From contig NZ_JAUSZL010000002.1 of assembly GCF_030817535.1 (NCBI RefSeq), positions 4,154,001 to 4,218,000 of the forward strand: a stretch of 64,000 nucleotides of DNA, given 5' to 3'. How positions within the stretch are numbered: position 1 is the first letter of the stretch; each line of letters starts with the position of its first letter. Positions 58,064 through 64,000 of the stretch are shown in pieces. A model generated the notes under the pieces. It was not told the origin of the DNA and searched no databases. It worked only from the letters and a program-made list of their open reading frames with translations. This stretch comes from Streptomyces sp. V3I8. Lineage in GTDB: Bacteria > Actinomycetota > Actinomycetes > Streptomycetales > Streptomycetaceae. The translations under genes were made by a program, and so were the position numbers.

Positions 58064-58381
58064 GTGGCGCAGCGTGTCGTAGTCACTCTTTTCGACGACA
58101 TCGACGGCTCGGAAGCGGCGGAGACGATCGCCTTCGGCCTGGACGGCAAGTCGTACGAGATCGACTTGAATCCGGCGAATGCCGAGCGGTTGCGCGCGGC
58201 GCTGGAGCCGTACGTGGAGGCCGGGCGGAAGCGGTCGCGGTCCGGCAAGGCGTACCGGGAGACCGCCGTGGCCCCCGATCCGGCCGCCGTGCGGGCGTGG
58301 GCGCAGTCCAACCGGTTCGAGGTGCCCGCGCGGGGGCGGATTCCGAAGCGGGTCTATGAGGCGTTCGCCGCGGCGCAGTGA
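58064..58381 (+). CDS. lsr2: Lsr2-type nucleoid-associated protein
   Basis: The protein has 105 residues from GTG 58064 with GAAGGGA upstream. The N-terminal dimerisation domain starts Ala-Gln-Arg-Val-Val-Val-Thr-Leu-Phe-Asp-Asp-Ile-Asp-Gly-Ser and has Val/Phe-Gly-Leu-Asp-Gly-Lys-Ser-Tyr-Glu-Ile-Asp-Leu. The C-terminus contains Val-Arg-Ala-Trp-Ala-Gln-Ser-Asn and Arg-Gly-Arg-Ile-Pro, the AT-hook-like Arg-Gly-Arg that binds the minor groove of AT-rich DNA. Lsr2 silences AT-rich, often horizontally acquired genes. It faces an AT-rich upstream region, so autoregulation is plausible. Confidence 0.95.
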   Translation: MAQRVVVTLFDDIDGSEAAETIAFGLDGKSYEIDLNPANAERLRAALEPYVEAGRKRSRSGKAYRETAVAPDPAAVRAWAQSNRFEVPARGRIPKRVYEAFAAAQ

Positions 58382-58458
58382 GCGGGGGTCGGGCCTGGGC
58401 CCTTGCCCGCCGGGGCGGGCGGCCCCATGGGGCGGGTAGGGGCGGTTGTTCGTCGGGT

Positions 58459-58515
58459 GCGGGTGGCGGGGGCTGAGCGCGCCGTTCCCCGCGCCCCTGA
58501 AAGCGGGGGCCGCGC
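58459..58515. repeat. Intergenic Streptomyces repeat behind lsr2
   Basis: The GTTCCCCGCGCCCCTGA core (58484-58500) with a GGGTGGCGGGGG-type lead and a GC-rich partial inverse follows the lsr2 gene. It is related to the repeats at 49703 and 54321. Confidence 0.65.
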
Positions 58516-58669
58516 CTTCGTGGGCGGGTTCCTCGCGACCCTGGCGGGGGTCGCCCGTGGGGGGCATCGGGGCCTGGGAGGCGTCGACTTGCGTTGCACC
58601 CCTGACCATCGGCTACAGTTCGGAGCACGCCGAGGGGCAAGGCCGAAAGGCCCGGCTCACCGGAGTCAC

Positions 58670-58741
58670 GCGGGTGTAGTTCAGTAGCAGAACATCCCCC
58701 TTCCAGGGGGAAGGCGCAGTGTGCAATTCCTGTCACCCGCT
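58670..58741 (+). tRNA. tRNA-Gly (TCC)
   Basis: A 72-nt cloverleaf: acceptor GCGGGTG/CACCCGC, anticodon loop CTTCCAG and a T arm with TTC. The discriminator is T. Confidence 0.93.
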
Positions 58742-58820
58742 CTGCATCGCCAGTACGGCCGATCTTCGGATCGGGTAGGCTGACGAGCGCGCCGATCGGT
58801 GAAAGCCGGTCGGAGGCAAT

Positions 58821-58893
58821 GCGGACGTAGCTCAGTTGGTAGAGCGCAACCTTGCCAAGGTTGAGGTCGCCAGTTCGAACCTGGTCGTCCGCT
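58821..58893 (+). tRNA. tRNA-Gly (GCC)
   Basis: A 73-nt cloverleaf starting GCGGACG and ending CGTCCGCT, with anticodon loop TTGCCAA. It is identical in sequence to the copy at 62929-63001. Confidence 0.95.
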
Positions 58894-58906
58894 CCGCTGA
58901 AGAAGA

Positions 58907-58934
58907 AAGACCCCGGTCAATCGACCGGGGTCTT
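58907..58934 (+). terminator. Terminator of tRNA-Gly
   Basis: The arms AAGACCCCGGTC and GACCGGGGTCTT enclose an AATC loop and are followed by TTCTCG. Confidence 0.8.
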
Positions 58935-59083
58935 TCTCGTGCGCCCGCCTTCGCCCGCCTTCGCCCGCCTGCGTCCACCTGCGGACGCCTGCGCGAGCGA
59001 CTTCGCGGGCGACTGACATTTGTCATGTGCAGCGGTGACAGTCCGCACTGCCGCCGGCCGCCGGCCGCCGCCACGCTTGGGTC

Positions 59084-60091
59084 ATGACTACCAACGAGCC
59101 CGTGATCGAGGTCACCGACCTGCGGCGCGTCTACGACGGAGGGTACGAAGCGGTCCGAGGGGTGTCCTTCGAGGTCGGCCGCGGCGAACTCTTCGCCCTG
59201 CTCGGGACCAACGGCGCCGGCAAGACCTCCACCGTCGAACTGGTCGAGGGCCTCGCGCGCCCGGCGTCGGGACGCGTACGTGTCCTGGGCCACGACCCGT
59301 ACACCGAGCGCTCCGCGGTGCGCCCCCGCATCGGCCTCATGCTCCAGGAGGGCGGCTTCCCGTCCGAGCTGACCGTCTCGGAGACGGTCCGCATGTGGGC
59401 GGGCTGCACGAGCGGCGCCCGGCCCGAGAGCGAGGCCCTGTCACTGGTCGGTCTCACCCGCCGGGCCGGCGTACGCGTCAAGCAGCTGTCCGGCGGCGAG
59501 AAGCGGCGCCTGGACCTGGCGCTCGCCCTCCTCGGACGGCCCGAGGTGCTCTTCCTGGACGAGCCGACCACCGGCCTCGACGCCGAAGGGCGCCAGGAGA
59601 CCTGGGAGTTGGTGCGCGAACTGCGCGCGACGGGCACCACCGTGCTGCTCACCACGCACTACCTGGAGGAGGCCGAGGGGCTCGCCGACCGGCTCGCGAT
59701 CCTGCACGCCGGGCGGATCGCCGTCTCCGGCACCCCGGCCGAGGTCACCGCCTCCCAGCCGTCGCGGATCTCCTTCGAACTGCCCGCCGGCTACTTCCCC
59801 GGCGACCTTCCGCCCCTCGACTCCCTCGGCGTCACCGGGCACGAGACCGTGGGACGGGTCCTGCGGCTGCGTACGAACGAGCTGCAGCGGGCCGCCACCG
59901 GACTGCTGGTGTGGGCCGAACGGGCCGGCGTCGAGCTGCGGGGGCTCGACGTGCGCTCCGGGTCCCTGGAGGAGGCGTTCCTGCGGATCGCGCGGGACGT
60001 GTCCGAGCGGGACACCCTCGCGGCATCCCCCGCGCGGACCGCCGTGGACACGAAGAACCCCACCCGCCCGGACAAGGAGCACGCCGCATGA
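59084..60091 (+). CDS. ABC transporter ATP-binding protein
   Basis: The protein has 335 residues from ATG 59084. Walker A Leu-Gly-Thr-Asn-Gly-Ala-Gly-Lys-Thr-Ser-Thr lies near 41-51. The Q-loop is near 86, the signature Leu-Ser-Gly-Gly-Glu near 131-135, Walker B Leu-Phe-Leu-Asp-Glu-Pro near 153-158, and the His switch Leu-Thr-Thr-His-Tyr near 189. The C-terminal part has the extra domain of DrrA/NatA-like multidrug exporters. It pairs with the permease whose ATG overlaps its stop. The operon continues into a two-component system, a typical drug- or peptide-response arrangement. Confidence 0.92.
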   Translation: MTTNEPVIEVTDLRRVYDGGYEAVRGVSFEVGRGELFALLGTNGAGKTSTVELVEGLARPASGRVRVLGHDPYTERSAVRPRIGLMLQEGGFPSELTVSETVRMWAGCTSGARPESEALSLVGLTRRAGVRVKQLSGGEKRRLDLALALLGRPEVLFLDEPTTGLDAEGRQETWELVRELRATGTTVLLTTHYLEEAEGLADRLAILHAGRIAVSGTPAEVTASQPSRISFELPAGYFPGDLPPLDSLGVTGHETVGRVLRLRTNELQRAATGLLVWAERAGVELRGLDVRSGSLEEAFLRIARDVSERDTLAASPARTAVDTKNPTRPDKEHAA

Positions 60092-60894
60092 GCACGGACA
60101 CCGTGAACAGGACCGCACCCCCGGCCCCGGCCGTGACCGCGGCCGGGCGCATGGCCTCCCTCGCGCGCGCCGAACTCACCCTGCTCGCGCGCAGCAGGGC
60201 CACCTTCTTCGCGGCCGTCTTCGTGCCGCTGGTCCTGCCGCTCAGCGTGCGTTCGACGGTCGAGGACATGGACCTGGCGGGGGCCGGCCTCTCGGTCGGC
60301 TCGGTCATCCTGCCCTCCGCCGTCGGCTTCTCCCTCCTGTTCGCCGTCTACAGCTCACTGGTCAGCGTCTACGCCGCCCGCCGCGAGGAGCTCGTTCTCA
60401 AGCGGCTGCGCACCGGGGAGCTGCGGGACGCGGAGATCCTGACGGGTGCCGCCGTCCCGTCGGTCCTCATCGGCCTGGTGCAGTGCCTGGTGCTGGTGGG
60501 CGTCTGTGCGGCGCTGCTCGACGTGGGGGCGCCCGAGGCACCCCTCCTCGCCGTGCTGGGGCTGCTGCTGGGGCTCGTGATGTGGCCGGCGCTCGCGGCG
60601 GTGACCGCGAGCTTCAGCCGGAGCGTGGAGGGCGCCCAGGTGGCCGCGATGCCGCTGCTGCTCCTGTCGATGATGGCCTCCGGCACCGTCGTGCCCTTCG
60701 AGGTCATGCCCGACCGGGTCGCCGCCGTCTGCGAGCTGCTGCCGCTGTCCCCCGTGATCACGCTGGTCCGCGGCGGCTGGGAGGGCAGCCTCTCCGCCTA
60801 CGAGGCCCTGGGCGCGGTCGCGACGGCGCTGGCCTGGACCGTGCTCGCGGTGTTTGCTGTACGGAAGTGGTTCCGCTGGGAGCCGAGGCGCTGA
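60088..60894 (+). CDS. ABC-2 type transporter permease
   Basis: The protein has 268 residues; ATG 60088 overlaps the ATPase stop. About six membrane segments are visible, with the first hydrophobic part at about 42-58 and the others from 75 on. The ABC-2 pattern includes Arg-Arg-Glu-Glu-Leu-Val-Leu-Lys-Arg-Leu-Arg-Thr near 102 and Pro-Leu-Ser-Pro-Val-Ile near 220. It forms the membrane part of an exporter with the upstream ATPase. The substrate cannot be told. Confidence 0.88.
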   Translation: MSTDTVNRTAPPAPAVTAAGRMASLARAELTLLARSRATFFAAVFVPLVLPLSVRSTVEDMDLAGAGLSVGSVILPSAVGFSLLFAVYSSLVSVYAARREELVLKRLRTGELRDAEILTGAAVPSVLIGLVQCLVLVGVCAALLDVGAPEAPLLAVLGLLLGLVMWPALAAVTASFSRSVEGAQVAAMPLLLLSMMASGTVVPFEVMPDRVAAVCELLPLSPVITLVRGGWEGSLSAYEALGAVATALAWTVLAVFAVRKWFRWEPRR

Positions 60895-60917
60895 GCGGAA
60901 ACAGGACTGGGGCCGGC

Positions 60918-62288
60918 ATGAGGAGTCCGGGAATGCGCAGGCCGGGCGTCTGGTGGCGCCGCAAGAGCACGCCGGCGAAGGTCGAGACGTACACCCGGTG
61001 GTCCTTCCACTTCTTCGGGGTGGTGGAGGTCACCGCGATCGGGCTGCCGGTGTTCCAGCCCGTGGGCGTCCGCCCGGGGCTCCTGCTGTTCCTGCTGCTG
61101 TGCGGGCACGCCGTGCTGTGCTCGGTGACCGCGTCCCGGGCGCTCGACTGGACGCGCGGCAGCCGGGAGCAGCCGATGCGCCTGCTCGTCGTGCTCGGCG
61201 CGGTCTCCTGGCTGCTCGGGGCCGCCGTGCTCGCCCTCGCGGAGTACGGGCCCGGGGGCGACGACGTCCTCTCGGCGTCGGTCACGCTCCATGTGGGCAT
61301 GCTGTCCTTCGGGGCGGGCACCATCGTGCTCGGCATGCGCGACCGGCGGCGGGTGCCGGTGGTCGTGGCCGGGTTCGCCGGGGGTTCCGGCCTGCTGGCG
61401 CTGGCGCTGGGTCTCGCCGGACCCGCCGCGCTGGGCACGGCGACGGCCGTCCTGCTGGGCGGCGGTTTCCTCGCCTTCACCTCCGTCTTCTCCGTCTGGC
61501 TGCTCGACGCCGTGTTCGAGCTCGACGCGGCCCGCGAGACCCGTACCAGGCTCGCCGTCGCCGAGGAGCGGCTGCGTTTCGGACGCGACCTGCACGACGT
61601 GATGGGCCGCAACCTCGCGGTGATCGCGCTGAAGAGCGAGCTGGCCGTGCAGCTCGCGCGCCGCGAACGCCCCGAGGCCGTGGACCAGATGATCGAGGTG
61701 CAGCGGATCGCCCACGAGTCGCAGCGTGAGGTCCGCGAGGTCGTACGCGGCTACCGCGAGGCCGACCTGGGAGCCGAACTCGCGGGCGCGCAGGGCGTGC
61801 TGACCGCGGCCGGCGTCGACTGCGCGGTGACCGGCTCCGCGGCGGGGCTGCCCCCGGCGGTCCAGTCGGCGCTCGGCTGGGTCGTACGGGAGGCCACCAC
61901 GAACGTGCTGCGGCACGGGGACGCCCGGCGGTGCCGGGTGTCCCTGGAGCCGGCCGGCGACCGCGTGGTCCTCACGGTCGAGAACGACGGGGTGGAGCGG
62001 CCCGCGCAGGACCCGTCCGGTGCCTCCCCGCCCCGGGGCGCCGCCGGGCCCGGCGGCGGGTCCGGTCTGGCCGGGCTGCGGGAGCGGCTGGCCGCGGTGG
62101 CCGGGACGCTGGAGGCGGGTCCCGTCGACGGCGACCTGTTCCGGGTCGTGGCCGAGGTGCCGCTGCCTCCCGCCTCCGCGCGCACGTCGTCCTCGGCCGC
62201 GTCCTCGGCGGCGTCCTCGGCCGCGTCCTCGGCGGCATCCTCCGTTCCGCGTTCCGTGAGTGAAGAGAGCGAAGAGGTCACCTCATGA
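60918..62288 (+). CDS. Sensor histidine kinase, NarL/LiaS type
   Basis: The protein has 456 residues from ATG 60918; ATG 60933 is possible. About six hydrophobic segments occupy residues 30-200. The HisKA_3 box has Arg-Asp-Leu-His-Asp-Val-Met-Gly-Arg near 223-231 (phosphorylated His 226). The ATPase part has Glu-Ala-Thr-Thr-Asn-Val-Leu-Arg-His near 325 and Gly-Ser-Gly-Leu-Ala-Gly-Leu-Arg-Glu-Arg near 382. A Ser/Ala-repeat tail ends the protein. It overlaps the response regulator by 4 bp. Confidence 0.9.
   Translation: MRSPGMRRPGVWWRRKSTPAKVETYTRWSFHFFGVVEVTAIGLPVFQPVGVRPGLLLFLLLCGHAVLCSVTASRALDWTRGSREQPMRLLVVLGAVSWLLGAAVLALAEYGPGGDDVLSASVTLHVGMLSFGAGTIVLGMRDRRRVPVVVAGFAGGSGLLALALGLAGPAALGTATAVLLGGGFLAFTSVFSVWLLDAVFELDAARETRTRLAVAEERLRFGRDLHDVMGRNLAVIALKSELAVQLARRERPEAVDQMIEVQRIAHESQREVREVVRGYREADLGAELAGAQGVLTAAGVDCAVTGSAAGLPPAVQSALGWVVREATTNVLRHGDARRCRVSLEPAGDRVVLTVENDGVERPAQDPSGASPPRGAAGPGGGSGLAGLRERLAAVAGTLEAGPVDGDLFRVVAEVPLPPASARTSSSAASSAASSAASSAASSVPRSVSEESEEVTS
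62189..62236 (+). repeat. Four 12-bp repeats in the kinase tail
   Basis: GTCCTCGGC(C/G)GC is repeated four times in tandem, encoding the Ser-Ser-Ala-Ala tail of the histidine kinase. Repeat number may vary between strains. Confidence 0.85.
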
Positions 62289-62905
62289 CGTCCGTACGGC
62301 CCATCCGGCTGCTGCTCGCCGACGACGAGCACCTCATCCGGGGGGCGCTCGCCGCGCTGCTGGGTCTCGAGGAGGACCTGCTCGTGGTGGCGGAGGCGGC
62401 CGACGGGCCCGAGGCACTGGCGATGGCCCGCGCGCACGAACCCGACGTGGCCGTGCTGGACCTGCAGATGCCCGGCGCCGACGGTGTGAGGGTGGCCACA
62501 TCGCTGCGGACCGAACTGCCCGCCTGCCGGGTGCTGATCGTGACGAGCCACGGCCGCCCCGGGCACCTCAAGCGGGCGCTGACGGCGGGAGTGCGGGGGT
62601 TCGTCCCGAAGACGGTGAGCGCGCGACGGCTCGCGGAGATCATCCGTACCGTGCACGCGGGAAACCGCTACGTCGACCCGGAGTTGGCCGCCGACGCGAT
62701 CTCGGCCGGGGACTCGCCGCTCACCGCGCGCGAGGCCGAGGTGCTGGAACTGGCCGCCGACGGCGCGCCCGTCGCGGAGATCGCGGAACGGGCCGCGCTC
62801 TCCCAGGGGACCGTGCGCAACTACCTGTCGTCGGCCGTGTCCAAACTCGGGGTCGAGAACCGTCACTCGGCGGTGCGTCTCGCACGGGAGCGAGGTTGGG
62901 TATAG
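62285..62905 (+). CDS. LuxR/NarL-type response regulator
   Basis: The protein has 206 residues. The receiver domain has Leu-Ala-Asp-Asp-Glu near 9-13, the phosphoacceptor Asp in Val-Leu-Asp-Leu-Gln-Met-Pro near 58, and Val-Thr-Ser-His near 83. The LuxR helix-turn-helix (about 146-195) has Leu-Thr-Ala-Arg-Glu-Ala-Glu-Val-Leu and Gly-Thr-Val-Arg-Asn-Tyr-Leu-Ser. It is partner of the overlapping histidine kinase and probably controls the ABC genes upstream. Confidence 0.93.
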   Translation: MTSVRPIRLLLADDEHLIRGALAALLGLEEDLLVVAEAADGPEALAMARAHEPDVAVLDLQMPGADGVRVATSLRTELPACRVLIVTSHGRPGHLKRALTAGVRGFVPKTVSARRLAEIIRTVHAGNRYVDPELAADAISAGDSPLTAREAEVLELAADGAPVAEIAERAALSQGTVRNYLSSAVSKLGVENRHSAVRLARERGWV

Positions 62906-62928
62906 TTGCTCTCGCGCCACGGCGCAGC

Positions 62929-63001
62929 GCGGACGTAGCTCAGTTGGTAGAGCGCAACCTTGCCAAGGTTGAGGTCGCCAGTTCGAACCTGGTCGTCCGC
63001 T
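62929..63001 (+). tRNA. tRNA-Gly (GCC), second copy
   Basis: It has the same 73-nt sequence as 58821-58893. It starts 23 bp after the response regulator stop and is followed by its own terminator. Confidence 0.95.
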
Positions 63002-63008
63002 CAGAGCC

Positions 63009-63039
63009 AAGAACCCCCGGTCACCGACCGGGGGTTCTT
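63009..63039. terminator. Terminator between tRNA-Gly and purC
   Basis: The arms AAGAACCCCCGGTC and GACCGGGGGTTCTT enclose an ACC loop, followed by T. The convergent arrangement with purC allows bidirectional use. Confidence 0.8.
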
Positions 63040-63055
63040 TGGTGACCGTCCGCGC

Positions 63056-63961
63056 TCAGGTCCAGGTCGTACCCGTCAGGCGCTCGTACGCCTCCACGTA
63101 CTTGGCGCGGGTCGCGTCCACGACCTCCTGGGGCAGGGCGGGCGGCGGCTGCTCGCCGCGGCGGTCCCATCCGGACTCGGCGGAGGTCAGCCAGTCGCGG
63201 ACGTACTGCTTGTCGAACGAGGGCTGCGCGTGGCCCGGCTCCCAGGTGTCGGCGGGCCAGAAGCGGGACGAGTCCGGGGTCAGCACCTCGTCGGCGATGA
63301 CGAGCGTCTCACCGTCGCCGTCCAGGCCGAACTCGAACTTCGTGTCCGCGAGGATGATCCCCCGGTCGCGCGCGATGTCACGGCCGCGGCTGTAGACGGC
63401 GAGTGTCGCCTGCCGCAGCCTGGCCGCGGTCTCCGCGCCGACCTGGCGGGCGACCTCCTCGTACGCGACGTTCTCGTCGTGCTCGCCGACGGCGGCCTTG
63501 GTGGCCGGGGTGAAGATCGGGCCGGGCAGCTCCGAGCCGTCGCTCAGCCCCTCGGGCAGGGCGAGACCGCAGACGGTACGGGTCTCCTCGTACTCGGCGA
63601 GACCCGAGCCGGTGAGATAGCCGCGGGCGACGCACTCGACCGGGACCATCCGCAGGGACTTGCAGATCAGGGTGCGGCCCTGCCACTCGGCGGGCGCGCC
63701 GGGCGGCGGTTCGGTGCCCAGGACGTGGTTCGGCAGCAGATCGGCGATCTTGTCGAACCACCAGAGCGAGAGCTGCGTCAGGACGCGGCCCTTGTCGGGG
63801 ATCTCCGTGGGCAGCACCCAGTCGTACGCGGAGATGCGGTCGCTGGCGACCATCACGAGGTCGCCCGCCTCGTTCTGGTACAGGTCGCGCACCTTGCCGG
63901 TGTGCAGGTGCACCAGACCCGGGACCTCTGGGGCCTCGGGCTTTTCGACGAATCCGGACAC
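63056..63961 (-). CDS. purC: SAICAR synthetase (phosphoribosylaminoimidazole-succinocarboxamide synthase)
   Basis: The protein has 301 residues. It joins CAIR and aspartate with ATP. Conserved pieces are Leu-His-Thr-Gly-Lys-Val-Arg-Asp-Leu-Tyr near 20-29, Ala-Ser-Asp-Arg-Ile-Ser-Ala-Tyr-Asp near 40-48, and Glu-Cys-Val-Ala-Arg-Gly-Tyr-Leu-Thr-Gly-Ser near 107. Ile-Leu-Ala-Asp-Thr-Lys-Phe-Glu-Phe-Gly near 206 and Asp-Glu-Val-Leu-Thr-Pro-Asp-Ser-Ser-Arg near 224 follow. Length is normal. It is the last gene of the window on the minus strand and belongs to the purine group, though separated from purS by the ABC/two-component operon. Confidence 0.96.
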   Translation of the reverse strand: MSGFVEKPEAPEVPGLVHLHTGKVRDLYQNEAGDLVMVASDRISAYDWVLPTEIPDKGRVLTQLSLWWFDKIADLLPNHVLGTEPPPGAPAEWQGRTLICKSLRMVPVECVARGYLTGSGLAEYEETRTVCGLALPEGLSDGSELPGPIFTPATKAAVGEHDENVAYEEVARQVGAETAARLRQATLAVYSRGRDIARDRGIILADTKFEFGLDGDGETLVIADEVLTPDSSRFWPADTWEPGHAQPSFDKQYVRDWLTSAESGWDRRGEQPPPALPQEVVDATRAKYVEAYERLTGTTWT

Positions 63962-64000
63962 GGTTCCTCCCCGTGGTTCTGGCTGAATGCCTCGATTCTC

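Overview
The window is high-GC actinobacterial DNA, almost certainly Streptomyces. The chromosomal half carries bldC, lsr2, a DUF3073 gene, valine dehydrogenase, a long HrpA helicase and a purine cluster (purM, purF, purL, purQ, purS, purC) in an order typical of that genus. GTG starts and 4-bp ATGA overlaps are common. The window divides near 31.3 kb into an integrated mobile element and the host backbone.

Positions 1-31315 are the right part of an integrated element whose left end lies outside the window. Positions 1-8143 look like the transfer and maintenance module of an actinomycete integrative conjugative element (AICE, pSAM2 type): tiny membrane and zinc-ribbon proteins, a DUF2637-like membrane protein with a helix-turn-helix tail, a free-standing RapZ C-terminal-like domain, a Nudix protein (compare Pif of pSAM2), an FtsK/TraB-type motor ATPase, and directly behind it a cluster of CTAG-centred repeats that could be a transfer locus. 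From 8.5 kb the element becomes a complete siphovirus late region in canonical order: HNH nuclease, small and large terminase, portal, MuF-like protein, scaffold, capsid, connectors, tail tube, frameshifted tail chaperones, tape measure, large distal tail protein, beta-helix tail spike, endolysin and membrane proteins. A small right-end block holds a GntR regulator, three Cys-rich small proteins and an XRE repressor with a palindromic operator candidate. The element abuts the 3' end of a tRNA-Lys gene (31316-31388, minus), the likely attachment site. No integrase is visible, so it should lie to the left.

Positions 31389-64000 are chromosome. They hold an APC permease, a RibD-like reductase, a DEAD-box helicase with a long RDDR/GGF repeat tail, a lipoprotein, a zincin-type peptidase and a metallophosphoesterase. 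Next come a tRNA-Glu/Asp/Phe cluster, an ABC-2-like membrane protein, hrpA, a second tRNA-Asp, a small DUF6274-like protein, bldC, a conserved protein, vdh and a DUF3073 protein. The purine genes follow (purM and purF together; purS-purQ-purL as an overlapping operon; purC at the right edge), interrupted by a META-domain lipoprotein and a DinB/MPI-like protein. lsr2 diverges from purS, and two tRNA-Gly species flank an ABC transporter plus LuxR-type two-component system operon.

The most noteworthy points are the phage-AICE chimera with its CTAG repeat cluster, the predicted -1 frameshift site GGGAAAC in the tail chaperone gene, several palindromes next to regulator genes, and a Streptomyces-type GTTCCCCGCGCCCCT repeat in three intergenic regions. 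All functional calls rest on reading the sequence and remembered family features. No database search was run.
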